DNA from: Desulfosudis oleivorans
Lineage (GTDB): Bacteria; Desulfobacterota; Desulfobacteria; Desulfobacterales; SURF-7
Assembly (NCBI GenBank): GCA_020723325.1
Contig: DYJD01000023.1
Span: forward strand, 1 to 64,000
Direction: 5' to 3'
Length of the DNA stretch: 64,000 nucleotides
The number at the start of each line of letters is the position of its first letter. Position 1 is the stretch's first letter. Positions 49,656-58,929 of the stretch are shown piece after piece. A program made the position numbers and the translations under genes. Under the pieces are notes generated by a model, which made no database searches, was not told the DNA's origin, and saw only the letters and a program-made list of their open reading frames with translations.

Positions 49656-51305
49656 ATGTCTTATCTTGTGCTGGCACGGAAATATCGCCCGCAGACATTT
49701 GAACAGGTGGTCAACCAGCCCCATGTGATTCAGACCTTGACCAATGCCGTGGCAGCGGATCGCATGGCCCATGCCATCCTCTTTTCAGGGCCGCGGGGCA
49801 CCGGCAAGACCACCATTGCCCGGATCCTGGCAAAGGCCATGAATTGCCATGGGGGCCCCACGCCGACGCCCTGCAACCGCTGCCGGTCCTGCATGGAGAT
49901 CACCACCGGCAAGGCCGCCGATGTGTTCGAAATCGACGGGGCCTCCAACAACGGCGTGGATCAGGTCAGGGACCTGCGTGAAAATATCAAATACATGCCC
50001 CAGCACAGCCGTTACAAGATTTATATTATTGATGAAGTGCACATGCTCAGCACGGCGGCCTTCAATGCCCTGCTGAAAACCCTTGAAGAACCGCCGGCCC
50101 ATGTTCTTTTCTTCTTTGCCACCACCGAGCCCCATAAGATTCCGGTGACAATTCTGTCCCGCTGCCAGCGGCATGATCTGAAGCGCATCGGCTTGGAGGA
50201 CATTTGCCGGCACATGGCCGATATCTGCACACGGGAATCCATCTCCATCAGCGCCGACAGCCTGGCCCTCATCGCCCGTGAAGCCGGCGGATGCATGCGG
50301 GACGCCTTGAGCTTGCTGGACCAGGTGGTCAGTTTTTCCACCGGTCCCATCCAGCATGAGCAGATTCTTGAGGTTCTGGGGGTTGTGGACCGCAAATTGA
50401 TTTTTGATTCAGCCCAGGCCATTTTGGAACATGACATTCCGGCCATACTTGAAATCATTGATGCGCTTTTCAACCGCGGCCATGATTTGAAAAAATACTA
50501 TGCCGAACTCTGCACTCATTTCCGCAACCTGCTCGTGATCAAGCTGGGGCAGCAGGTGGAACGCCTGGTGGATGTGCCGGCCCATGAGATCGAACAGATG
50601 CAGGTCCAGGCGCGCAATGTTGCCGGGATTCATCTCAGCCGGATGCTGGAACGCTTGCTGCAGGAAGAGGTCTTTGTAAAATCTTCCTCCCAGACCAAGC
50701 TGGCCCTGGAAGTGACCTTGATTAAAATCATTGAACTCAAACCGGCCTTGCCCATTGAAAGCCTGATTGAAAAAATTGATATTTTGCGGAATGAATTTCA
50801 GCAGGGGACATTGGTCCTGCAAGAACGAACAGAACAATCTGGGGAAGACCGGCCGCTGGCCGGTGCGCCCATGGACCAGGGCCGGGTGGCCGAACTCCAC
50901 CAGGCCAAGCCGATGCCGGCGGCCGGACTTGTTGCCCAGACAAAGGACCCGGCCGCGATTTGGGAGGATATTTGCCGTCGGATTGTGGCCAAGCATCCGG
51001 CCATGGCCACATCCCTTGCGGATTGCACCCTGGCTGGTTTGACCGAAGGCGGGCTGGTTATCCAGGTAAAAACCAATGCTTTTAAAGCCGACATGATCCA
51101 GCGCAAGAAAGCCCTGTTCGACGAGATGGCCGCCGAATCCTTTGGCAGAAAAATGGATTGCCGTTTTGATATTCAGGTGGATATAAGTCAAGAAAAAGCC
51201 GCGGCGCAGAACGGCCGGCTGCGGGAGGAAGCCTTGCGCCATCCCCTGGTGGCGGAAGCGGTGGAGCTGTTCCAAGGCAAAATTGTGGATGTTAAAATTT
51301 TATAG
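49656..51305 (+). CDS. dnaX: DNA polymerase III subunits gamma/tau
   Basis: This clamp-loader ATPase has 549 residues, starting MSYLVLARKYRPQTFEQVV. It has Walker A GPRGTGKTT, a four-cysteine zinc module (CNRCRSC region), DEVHML, and the SRC sensor. A short tau-like tail follows residue 370. AGAGG lies 8 bases before the ATG. ybaB and recR follow, the classic order. Confidence 0.96.
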   Translation: MSYLVLARKYRPQTFEQVVNQPHVIQTLTNAVAADRMAHAILFSGPRGTGKTTIARILAKAMNCHGGPTPTPCNRCRSCMEITTGKAADVFEIDGASNNGVDQVRDLRENIKYMPQHSRYKIYIIDEVHMLSTAAFNALLKTLEEPPAHVLFFFATTEPHKIPVTILSRCQRHDLKRIGLEDICRHMADICTRESISISADSLALIAREAGGCMRDALSLLDQVVSFSTGPIQHEQILEVLGVVDRKLIFDSAQAILEHDIPAILEIIDALFNRGHDLKKYYAELCTHFRNLLVIKLGQQVERLVDVPAHEIEQMQVQARNVAGIHLSRMLERLLQEEVFVKSSSQTKLALEVTLIKIIELKPALPIESLIEKIDILRNEFQQGTLVLQERTEQSGEDRPLAGAPMDQGRVAELHQAKPMPAAGLVAQTKDPAAIWEDICRRIVAKHPAMATSLADCTLAGLTEGGLVIQVKTNAFKADMIQRKKALFDEMAAESFGRKMDCRFDIQVDISQEKAAAQNGRLREEALRHPLVAEAVELFQGKIVDVKIL

Positions 51306-51317
51306 GAGGGAATTTTC

Positions 51318-51629
51318 ATGAAGGGTATGGGGAACATGATGAAACAGGCCCAGCAAATCCAGGCCAAATTAGCGAAAATGCAGGAAGAACTAGTCCATAA
51401 AACCGTGGAGGCGTCTGCCGGCGGCGGCATGGTGAAGGTGGTGGCGAACGGCAAGCAGCAGATTGTTTCCATTCAGATTGAAAAAGAGGTTGTCGATCCG
51501 CAAGATGTTGATATGTTGCAGGATCTCATCCTGGCGGCCATCAATGAAGCCTTGTTGAAGTCCCAGCAGATGGTGTCCGCGGAAATGAGCAAGATCACCG
51601 GAGGTTTGAATATACCGGGTTTGATGTGA
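51318..51629 (+). CDS. ybaB: YbaB/EbfC nucleoid-associated protein
   Basis: This small dimeric DNA-binding protein has 103 residues, with an N-terminal helix ([19 protein letters not shown]), the [20 protein letters not shown] sheet and a C-terminal helix. AGGAGGG precedes the start. Position between dnaX and recR is conserved across bacteria. Confidence 0.93.
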   Translation: MKGMGNMMKQAQQIQAKLAKMQEELVHKTVEASAGGGMVKVVANGKQQIVSIQIEKEVVDPQDVDMLQDLILAAINEALLKSQQMVSAEMSKITGGLNIPGLM

Positions 51630-51704
51630 GCCCGGCAGACACGGTGAACCTGAAGGGCCATACGATTTTTCAAATTCCTTAACCAAGAAAGATGTCGGCA
51701 TTCC

Positions 51705-52304
51705 ATGCAGTACTACCCTCCCACGATTGTCAGAGCCATCCGCAATTTGAGCAAATTACCGGGTATCGGCGAAAAAACCGCGGAACGACTGGTGCTTCAT
51801 CTGCTCAGGGCGCCGGTGGAGGAAGTCGGCGGCCTGGCTTCCAGCATTATGGAATTGAAAGAAAAAACCCGTTTATGCGCCATGTGTTATTCCATGAGCG
51901 ACCAGGAGCGCTGCCGGGTCTGTGCCGACCCGGGCCGGGACCCGGCCTTGTTGTGCGTGGTGGAACAACCGGCGGATATGGTGGCCATTGAAAAGTCGGG
52001 CGGATTCAACGGGCTTTATCATATTCTGCAAGGCGCTCTGGCACCCATGGACGGAATCGGCCCTGCCGACCTCAGAATCCGGGAGTTGCTGGAGCGGGTG
52101 GGGGCGGGTGTGGTCCGGGAGGTTGTTCTGGCCACAGCCACCAATGTGGAAGGGGAATCCACGGCTGCTTATCTGGCCGAACAATTGAACCGCTTTCCCA
52201 TCAAGGTGACGCGCATCGCCTCGGGCGTACCCATGGGCGGGGATTTGAAATATGTGGATCAGGTTACCATCAAACGGGCCATGGAGCAACGTCATGACAT
52301 CTGA
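51705..52304 (+). CDS. recR: RecR recombination mediator
   Basis: RecR works with RecFO to load RecA at gaps. The 199-residue protein has a helix-hairpin-helix (LSKLPGIGEKTAERL), a four-cysteine zinc finger (CAMCYSMSDQERCRVC) and a Toprim domain (LCVVEQPADMVAIE). It overlaps the next gene by 11 bases. Confidence 0.96.
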   Translation: MQYYPPTIVRAIRNLSKLPGIGEKTAERLVLHLLRAPVEEVGGLASSIMELKEKTRLCAMCYSMSDQERCRVCADPGRDPALLCVVEQPADMVAIEKSGGFNGLYHILQGALAPMDGIGPADLRIRELLERVGAGVVREVVLATATNVEGESTAAYLAEQLNRFPIKVTRIASGVPMGGDLKYVDQVTIKRAMEQRHDI

Positions 52305-52713
52305 GCGCTTGAAGGCCGCGGATATCTTTCAATGCAAGAAATGCGGCGACTGCTGCAAAGGTTACGGTGGAACCTATGTCACCCCGGAGGATATGGAGGC
52401 CATTTCCCGTTTTCTGCATACCACCACCGCGGATGTCCTTGCCAACTATTGCTGCATGTCCGGGACCAAACCGGTTCTGACCCAGCAAAAGAACGGCTAT
52501 TGTATTTTCTGGGACAAGCTTTGCACCATCCATCCCATCAAACCCCGCATGTGCCGGTCCTGGCCGTTTCTTCAAGCGGTAGTGGCGGCCCCCCAGAACT
52601 GGGAGATCATGGCGGGTTTTTGTCCCGGCATTCGAACAGATATTCCGGATGGAACGATTGTTGAAATCGTCAAGGCCGAAATCAAGCGCATGAAAGCGAG
52701 CCGGGAAAAATGA
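52294..52713 (+). CDS. YkgJ-family cysteine-cluster protein
   Basis: The 139-residue cytoplasmic protein has CKKCGDCCKGYGG near the start, then CCMSG, YCIFWDKLCTIHPIKPRMCRSWPF and FCPGI: the CxxCxxCC cluster and later cysteines of the UPF0153/YkgJ family, thought to bind zinc or iron. It overlaps recR upstream and murI downstream (ATGA). The role is unknown. Confidence 0.87.
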   Translation: MTSERLKAADIFQCKKCGDCCKGYGGTYVTPEDMEAISRFLHTTTADVLANYCCMSGTKPVLTQQKNGYCIFWDKLCTIHPIKPRMCRSWPFLQAVVAAPQNWEIMAGFCPGIRTDIPDGTIVEIVKAEIKRMKASREK

Positions 52714-53495
52714 TCGGAATCTTTGATTCAGGGATCGGCGGCCTGACGGTAGTCAAAGCCATTATGGAACAACTACCCGAATATGATATTGCTTATTTCG
52801 GCGACACCGCCAGAACCCCTTACGGCAGCAAGAGCGCCGACACCGTGGCCGGATATGCCGCGGAGAATACGGAATTTCTGCTCAGCAAAGGTGCGCGGGT
52901 GATCGTGGTTGCCTGTAATTCGGCATCCAGCGTGGCCATGGAGCGTTTGCACAAGGCCTATGACGGGCCCATCTTTGAAGTGATCACACCGGCCGTGGAA
53001 ATGGCAGTGGCGGCCTCTGCAAAACACCGTATCGGCGTAATCGGCACCCGTGCCACCGTCAACAGCGGGATTTATACCAGGGAAATATTGAAATGCACAC
53101 CGGCGGCCAAGGTTTATTCAGAAGCCTGCCCGCTCTTGGTGCCGCTGGTGGAAGAAGGCTGGCTGAAAAAACCGGAAACGCGCATGATCGTCAAAAAATA
53201 CCTGCTGCCCTTGAAAGTCCGCCAGGTGGATACGCTGATCCTGGGATGCACCCATTATCCGTTGCTGAAGACCATCATCCAGGCCAAGATCGGGAAGCGG
53301 GTCAAGATCATTGATTCGTCCGTGGCTGTGGCCGGCAAGGTCAGGCAATTCATGGATCAGCAACCCGAGATTGCCGAAGCCATGGCCAAAAACGGTCGCG
53401 CCCGTTTCTTTGTTTCCGATGTCACTGCCCAATTTGAAAAAATAGCGAGGTTTTTATTGAAAAAGGATATCAACCTGACCCATGTGGCCCTGTGA
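52710..53495 (+). CDS. murI: glutamate racemase
   Basis: MurI makes D-glutamate for peptidoglycan. The 261-residue protein has GIFDSGIGGLTV, YFGDTARTPYGSK, the two catalytic cysteines in VVACNSASS and LGCTHYPLL, and normal length. It overlaps the YkgJ gene, so expression is coupled to recR-ykgJ. Confidence 0.95.
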   Translation: MIGIFDSGIGGLTVVKAIMEQLPEYDIAYFGDTARTPYGSKSADTVAGYAAENTEFLLSKGARVIVVACNSASSVAMERLHKAYDGPIFEVITPAVEMAVAASAKHRIGVIGTRATVNSGIYTREILKCTPAAKVYSEACPLLVPLVEEGWLKKPETRMIVKKYLLPLKVRQVDTLILGCTHYPLLKTIIQAKIGKRVKIIDSSVAVAGKVRQFMDQQPEIAEAMAKNGRARFFVSDVTAQFEKIARFLLKKDINLTHVAL

Positions 53496-53501
53496 AAAAA
53501 A

Positions 53502-54506
53502 ATGTCAAAGCTTTATATTCAGGAATACAGTCAGGTGCTCGTCGGCAAGGACATTTTCATCGCCTGCCGGGAAGGCATTCTCCGGGATCATTTCAAGGCC
53601 ATTGTAGCGGATATCAAAGATCTGGAGCGCCTGGGGGTGCGGACCACGCTTTTTCACAACATTGCCAACCGGTTTGCCAATCAACAGCATTTCAAAACCC
53701 TGGCCCGCAGGCTGGATTGCACCCGCATCATCCGGGTGCCTTCGGAAAAGGATTTTTACAATGCGGTTTTGGATTATCCGGAGCCTGCCTGCAAGCTGAT
53801 TTTTCTAGAACGCAAATATTTGATTGATAAAGAAGGCGGACGCATCAATTCCCTGACAACCCAAAGCACCCGCGCCGCCATGGGCGAGTATGGTGATTTG
53901 ATCGCTAATGTAAACTTCAAGGGAGTTCTCGAGCGCATCTGCGAAAAAATCGATGCCGGTAAAATCGACCGGGTCCATATCCTGCCGGCCGGCAAAAATA
54001 CCATCCGCAATGAATTGTTCACCCTGGAAGGTTCCGGCACCCTGATTGCCAACAATTTTTCCGAAACCTTCAAGCAGGTGGTTTCCGATGAGGAAATCAA
54101 TATTGTGGGCGGAATTTTGGACATCTACCGGGGAGAGAATTTTCTGCTCCCACGCAGCAAGACCTATCTTATCGAAAAGCGGGGCAATTTTTATATCACC
54201 CAGATCGACGGCATCATTGTGGGGTGTGTGGAAAAAAAGCCAATCGATGGTCAAACCGTGGAAATGGGGGCACTGGCCATTTCCTCCAAGTTCCGCAACC
54301 AGCATATCGGTATTTTCATGGTCAATGCCTTTATCCGGGAAATGCTGGGCCAGGGATATGCCCGCCTGATTTCATTGACCAACAACCCGCGCTTGCAAGC
54401 CTTGTTGATCTCCCTGGGATTCATTCCCGAATCCCCCCCGGAATACGCCTCACGCCAGGCCCAGTCGCCCAAGGTCACCATGTTTTGTAAGAAGATTTCT
54501 CAGTAA
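53502..54506 (+). CDS. GNAT-family protein with amino-acid-kinase-like N-terminus (NAGS-like)
   Basis: The 334-residue protein resembles N-acetylglutamate-synthase-type fusions. Residues 1-190 look like a degraded amino-acid-kinase fold (ILPAGKNTIRNELFTLEGSGTLIANNF matches its distal part). Residues 200-334 form a GNAT domain (ALAISSKFRNQHIGIFMVNAFIREM, LISLTNNPRLQALLISLGF). True NAGS activity is not certain. It begins 6 bases after murI and likely shares its transcript. Confidence 0.75.
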   Translation: MSKLYIQEYSQVLVGKDIFIACREGILRDHFKAIVADIKDLERLGVRTTLFHNIANRFANQQHFKTLARRLDCTRIIRVPSEKDFYNAVLDYPEPACKLIFLERKYLIDKEGGRINSLTTQSTRAAMGEYGDLIANVNFKGVLERICEKIDAGKIDRVHILPAGKNTIRNELFTLEGSGTLIANNFSETFKQVVSDEEINIVGGILDIYRGENFLLPRSKTYLIEKRGNFYITQIDGIIVGCVEKKPIDGQTVEMGALAISSKFRNQHIGIFMVNAFIREMLGQGYARLISLTNNPRLQALLISLGFIPESPPEYASRQAQSPKVTMFCKKISQ

Positions 54507-54521
54507 AAAAGGCATGGCTTG

Positions 54522-54806
54522 CTAGTTATGCACACTCCGCTCCAAATTCCTGGTGGTGACAATAAGTTGTTGATAGCGCATTCGAATTACCGGCATTTCA
54601 TTCGGGTCGGCCTGGGTGATGAATTGAATCACTTCAATCATCCGCTTTTTGCGATGGGGTTCCGCTTGAAGGACTTTGGAAGCACGCAAGGAAATTTCGT
54701 AGGGGGGGCAGAAACCATCGCATTTGATGACAAGACGGTTGCCGTTGTCCGTTTCTTCGTATTCAGCGGGTTCGCTGCACAGTATGCAATATGAATTCTC
54801 TTTCAT
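54522..54806 (-). CDS. small zinc-ribbon-like protein
   Basis: The 94-residue protein has Cys7, Cys10 (CILC) and Cys29, Cys33 (CDGFC), a likely metal-binding ribbon, then a helical basic region (RKKRMIEVIQFITQ). No family name recognised. A GTG at 54815 would add three residues. It is convergent with the NAGS-like gene. Confidence 0.65.
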   Translation of the reverse strand: MKENSYCILCSEPAEYEETDNGNRLVIKCDGFCPPYEISLRASKVLQAEPHRKKRMIEVIQFITQADPNEMPVIRMRYQQLIVTTRNLERSVHN

Positions 54807-55042
54807 TTCAAACACTTTCTAATGAAGCCAATGCACTTCCGATCGTACGAAAAGCCGGGCTAAAATGTTAAAAGCATGTTTTCCGGCAGGCGGTAAGATG
54901 AAATACCATTATGGTAAAAGAAAATGCTTGTCAACCATCTGATCAGAATGTATTGCTGCTGAATTCGTAAGAATGAACAACACCGGCAAATGACCTTGGT
55001 TCCCATGTCCCGCAACCGCGCTATATTGATGAAAAACAGTCT

Positions 55043-55852
55043 ATGAACAAGGGACGGATGATGCTTGCGGCGGACAATCTGACCATCACCCGGAAGATGG
55101 TGGCAGCGGCCCTCCGGGAAATGGATCCCAGGCCCATCCGTGATCTGGTGTCGCGCATGCAAAAGGCCGGCGCAGAGATCATTGATATCAATTCCGGGCC
55201 CCTCACCCGGGAGCCGGAAAAAAAGATGGGTTTTCTGGTGGAAACCGTTCAGGAAGTCACTGATCTTCCCATCATGCTGGATTCCAGCAATCCCAAAGCC
55301 CTGGAAGCCGGTTTGCGCATGGGACGGGGCAAGATCGTCATTAACGGCTTTTCCCTGGAGCCGGAAAAACTGGCCCGTATCCTGCCTTTGGCCTTGAAAT
55401 ACCAAGCAGACATCGTCGGCTACCTCCTGTATCCCAACGGCCAGGTTCCCATGAATGCGGAAGATCTGACGGATTTGGCCATTCAAGTGCATGGGGCGGC
55501 AATCAAGGCGGGTCTGGACGAGGAGCGCCTGATCATCGATCCGGTGATCGCCCCCCTGATGTGGGAAAATGGGTTGCGCCATAACCGTCATGTTTTGGTC
55601 CTGCTCCGCAATCTGCCCGATCTGCTGGGCTTCCCTGTGCGCACCATTGCAGGGCTCTCCAATCTCACCGCCGGTCCCGGGCCCAAGGAGAAAAAACAAG
55701 TCCTTGCCCAGGCCTTTCTTCCCATGCTGGCTGCTGTCGGACTATCCCATGTTTTGCTGAATATCCTGGACCCGGCAATCGTCGGAATTGCCCAGGCCTG
55801 CCGAACATTATCCGGCATGGATATTTTTACCTGGGCAGAAGTGGTCATTTGA
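55043..55852 (+). CDS. pterin-binding (methyltetrahydrofolate) methyltransferase-like protein
   Basis: The 269-residue protein has a dihydropteroate-synthase-type barrel as found in MeTr/AcsE and MetH: AEIIDINSGP, DLPIMLDSSNPKALEAGL, GKIVINGFSLE, LIIDPVIAP and RTIAGLSNLTAGPGPKEKK. AcsE passes the methyl group of methyltetrahydrofolate to a corrinoid protein in the acetyl-CoA pathway. No corrinoid protein or CO dehydrogenase gene lies nearby. Its 3' end overlaps that of gspF by 8 bases on the other strand. Confidence 0.82.
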   Translation: MNKGRMMLAADNLTITRKMVAAALREMDPRPIRDLVSRMQKAGAEIIDINSGPLTREPEKKMGFLVETVQEVTDLPIMLDSSNPKALEAGLRMGRGKIVINGFSLEPEKLARILPLALKYQADIVGYLLYPNGQVPMNAEDLTDLAIQVHGAAIKAGLDEERLIIDPVIAPLMWENGLRHNRHVLVLLRNLPDLLGFPVRTIAGLSNLTAGPGPKEKKQVLAQAFLPMLAAVGLSHVLLNILDPAIVGIAQACRTLSGMDIFTWAEVVI

Positions 55853-57071
55853 TCAGTTGATTCATTTTGATGATGGGCAGAATAATGGACAAGACGATAA
55901 AAGCAACCACAACGCCCATGATGAGAATGATCATGGGCTCCAAAAGGGAGGTCAAGGCCACCATGCTGGCCTCCACTTCCTTTTCAAAAACGTCGGCAAC
56001 CTTGTTGAGCATGGATTCCAGGGCGCCGCTCTGCTCCCCCACCTGGATCATTTGAACGGCAAGATGGGGGAAGGTGCCGGCGGATTCAAGGGATTTGCCC
56101 AGGGCATGACCTTTTTCCACTTCCTTGCAGGCGGTTTCCACGGTTTCGGCGATGATGACGTTGCCCACGATGTTTTTGACAATGTCAAGGGCCACCAGCA
56201 TGGAAACGCCGTTTTCCAGCAGGGAGCCAAGGGTGCGGGCAAAGCGGGCCACGGCAAGTTTGCGAAAGATGGTGCCGAAGATGGGCAGGGAAAGCAGGAA
56301 GCGATCCAGGATGCGCCGGCCTTTTTCATTTTTGCGCATGGCCCGGATCACGGTCAGGCCGGCGATAAGGAGCAGCAGGAAAATCCACCAGTAGGATTTT
56401 AATACCGCGCTGATGGCCAGCAGTACCCGGGTGGGGGTGGGCAGGACCTGCTTGATATCGGCAAAGATGGAGGTGATGCGGGGAACGATGTAGGCCAGAA
56501 GAAAAAAAAGCACACCGGCGGCCACCACGGACATGACTAGGGGATAAGCCATCACGGATTTAATCTTATTGTTGAGGGATTGCTGTTTTTCAGCGATGTC
56601 CGCCAGCCGTTCCAGCACGATTTCCAGGGTGCCGGAGGATTCGCCGGCCCGCACCATGTTGATGTAAATCGGCGTGAACGTATCCGGATACAGGGACAAA
56701 GCCCCTGCAAAGCTGTTGCCGCCCTCGATGGAGTCCTTGATTTGCGACAGGATCTTGCGGAAGGTCTGTGATCTGGACTGGGGAATCAGGGTGGCCAGGG
56801 CCGAGACCAGGGGAAAACCGGCCCCCACCAAAGTGGAAAGCTGCCGGGTGATCATGGTCATTTCCGCGCGGCCGACCCGGGAAAACAGGCCGGCCAGGGC
56901 CGAGGCGCGTTTTTCCTTTGGGGATGCCGCCGCATAGACTTCCTTGATTTCAGTGGGATAAATTTTTGCGGCGCGCAGTTTTTGCCGAGCCAGACCAATA
57001 CTTTCCGTATCAATAATCCCGGACACGTTCTTGCCTTTGATATCCAGTGCTTTATACTCATAAACCGGCAT
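55845..57071 (-). CDS. gspF: GspF/PilC-type inner-membrane secretion protein
   Basis: This platform protein of type II secretion or type IV pili has 408 residues. MPVYEYKALDIKGKNVSGII at the start and two T2SSF domains (about residues 70-195 and 275-397) with three membrane helices are typical. It is complete, but no gspE or gspG is adjacent: upstream is a repeat element and a recombinase fragment. It may be an orphan or cut off from its operon. Confidence 0.9.
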   Translation of the reverse strand: MPVYEYKALDIKGKNVSGIIDTESIGLARQKLRAAKIYPTEIKEVYAAASPKEKRASALAGLFSRVGRAEMTMITRQLSTLVGAGFPLVSALATLIPQSRSQTFRKILSQIKDSIEGGNSFAGALSLYPDTFTPIYINMVRAGESSGTLEIVLERLADIAEKQQSLNNKIKSVMAYPLVMSVVAAGVLFFLLAYIVPRITSIFADIKQVLPTPTRVLLAISAVLKSYWWIFLLLLIAGLTVIRAMRKNEKGRRILDRFLLSLPIFGTIFRKLAVARFARTLGSLLENGVSMLVALDIVKNIVGNVIIAETVETACKEVEKGHALGKSLESAGTFPHLAVQMIQVGEQSGALESMLNKVADVFEKEVEASMVALTSLLEPMIILIMGVVVAFIVLSIILPIIKMNQLIK

Positions 57072-57113
57072 GGGGCACCTGCGTTGTTGGATTGGGCCTG
57101 TTTGTCATCAAAG

Positions 57114-57190
57114 GCCTTGGTCATCGTTTCGGTTATGCTCCATTGTGGGAGCGGCTTCCAGCCGCGATTCAGTCGAAATAAGATCAAGGC
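57114..57190 (-). repeat. REP/MITE-like element, copy 5
   Basis: It begins 43 bases upstream of the gspF start. Ends GCCTTGGTCATCGTTTCGG and TCGAAATAAGATCAAGGC are inverted with mismatches; the core GTGGGAGCGGCTTCCAGCC is as in copy 1. A half-end (GGCCGAAAGAATGATCAAGGC) recurs at 57385-57405. Confidence 0.87.
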
Positions 57191-57572
57191 CATCATCAAT
57201 ATATTGAAGATTTTGGAATATCAAAACCATATTGCCTTGTAAAGACTTCAGGGATTGTATGTGGTTATTTTTGGGAACGGGGATTGGATATACTGGACAG
57301 TGCCGTCTTTTGAATAAAAAGGAATCACCCCACAAGCCGCAATCCTTCCGATCGGTTCAGGCGGTTTCTCAAATTTTGCAATTTGGCCGAAAGAATGATC
57401 AAGGCTTAAAATTCATTTAATCCGAGAATTTTTTACGTTGCGCTAACAATTCAATTGCGCTAATAAAATTCAGCGCCTGAATGAAAAGTCCCTTTTTTGT
57501 CAATATCTCAAGTTGAACTCAAATTTTGTATTCGCCCATATACTTAACTGAACAGAAAGCGAGTTCTTATCC
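57191..57572. other. intergenic region at the island edge
   Basis: No gene supported. It holds the half-end of the dispersed element (57385-57405) and an A/T-rich stretch with a direct repeat of TTGCGCTAA (from about 57438 and again about 57457). This is the boundary between core genes and the recombinase-bearing segment. Confidence 0.5.
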
Positions 57573-57833
57573 ATGGGAGGCGTCAAAATCATGCTACCAA
57601 TCCCAAATGTACAAGAGGCGTTGAAAAGGGCCGTAAGGCTTGCAAAGCTTACCAAGCGTGTCACTTCGCATACTTTTCGGCACAGTTTCGCTACGCATCT
57701 GTTACAAGCGAATTACGATATTCGCACAATTCAGACAAGGTTGGGCCATGCCGATGTGAAAACGACGATGATTTATACCCATTGTGTGCCGAACAAAACA
57801 ATAAAAGAGGCAAAAAGCCCACTTGATTTCTGA
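57573..57833 (+). pseudogene. tyrosine recombinase C-terminal fragment, integron-integrase-like
   Basis: Only the last 80 or so residues of a tyrosine recombinase remain: [16 protein letters not shown] (the HxxR box), [13 protein letters not shown] and the nucleophile region MIYTHCVP. The N-terminal DNA-binding part and the first catalytic Arg are absent, and upstream bases are not coding. The closest pattern I know is integron integrase/XerCD. It cannot be active alone. Confidence 0.8.
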
Positions 57834-58008
57834 TAAGGTTAGAAGAGGCATAGTTATTGCTTTTTATAGATAACACCCCTATTTGGGGGGATATTGGGAC
57901 GATTTCGTCCATATAATAATTTGTTCGGCTGACCCACAGAACTCGCTCGGAAGCACGACGTGTTCTGTCAGTCCAAACAGCTACAACGCCTTCGAGGGAG
58001 GCAAGTGC

Positions 58009-58929
58009 ATGCGTCAATTCGGAGGGAGCTGGAGCGAATCGAAACTCAATTGCGTTGAGAATTATGCTCTTGCCTATTTGCAGGTGATGCAGAAGCAGCA
58101 CTGGTACATCTTGCACTATGTTGATGCCTTTGCGGGTCGTGGCAAACAGGTCTTGAAGTCAAGCACGCCCAGCAGCGCAGAAAGACTGGAACTCGAGTCG
58201 TTCTTCGGGGACTATTCGGAGAGAGCGGACACTGAGACTTTCCTCGTAGGGTCCTCCCTTCGCGCATTGTCCGCCTCACGCTCGTCCGCGCGACCCTTCG
58301 CCCATTTCACTCTCATCGAAGCTGACAAGTCATCCTGCGACGAACTCGAAGCGGTAATCCAGTCCGAGTTTCCGGACATGAAGGACAAGGTCGACGTGAT
58401 ATGCAAGGACGCGAACGTGGCCCTCAATGAATACATCGACTTGGTGGATTGGACCAGAACTCGCGCCATTGTTTTTTTGGATCCTTACGGACTTGAGGTT
58501 CGGTGGGAAACTGTTGTCCGTTTGGCAACTACTGGCGCGTGCGATGTTTGGTACCTATTCCCCTTGGGTGGAGTCATCCGCATGATGACCAATGATGGCC
58601 GGATTCCAGAGAGGTGGCAGGTCCGCCTCGATCAGCTCTTCGGAACCCATGAGTAGTATGATGAGTTTTACTCGACCGTGCGGCAGCGGACGCTGTTTGG
58701 AGACGAGGATCTTGTAATCAAGGATGCTTCTACGAAGCATGTTGTCACGTATGTGCGTGAACGTCTCCAGACTGCCTTCCCAGCAGTTTCTATGCCTGCA
58801 ATACTTAGGAACGGAAAGGGAGCGCCGCTATTTGCACTCATATTGGGAGTTTCGAATCCCAGGAAGCCCGCACAGAACGCCGCACTTAGAATCGCAAACC
58901 ATCTCGTGAAGGATTTGGCTCAACAATGA
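58009..58929 (+). pseudogene. tcmP: TcmP (three-Cys-motif partner) interrupted by an in-frame TAG
   Basis: The N-terminal part FGGSWSESKLNCVENYALAYL and YVDAFAGRGKQ, then FTLIEADKSSC and AIVFLDPYGLEVRW, match the TcmP family, which has a methyltransferase-like fold. GGGAGG precedes the ATG at 58009. At 58654-58656 a TAG follows LDQLFGTHE, and the same frame continues YDEFYSTVRQRTLFGDED to 58929. A Trp codon (TGG) would fit at the TAG in this context, so a single G-to-A change is the simple explanation. The 3' end overlaps the DUF5131 gene by ATGA, the expected partner arrangement. Translation restart or suppression is possible but not shown. Confidence 0.8.

Noticed and set aside
57114-57335. 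minus-strand frame containing STESRLEAAPTMEHN
   Set aside because: It is read-through of the repeat element; the same peptide-like words appear in other copies (for example near 27400).
57432-57480. possible integron attC site near the integrase fragment (GCGCTAACAATTCAATTGCG)
   Set aside because: The left core only partly fits RYYYAAC, and no matching GTTRRRY core was found at a proper distance.
58654-58656. TAG in tcmP as a pyrrolysine codon
   Set aside because: No pyl genes are in the window, the context fits a Trp codon, and the island is rich in broken genes; a nonsense mutation is simpler.
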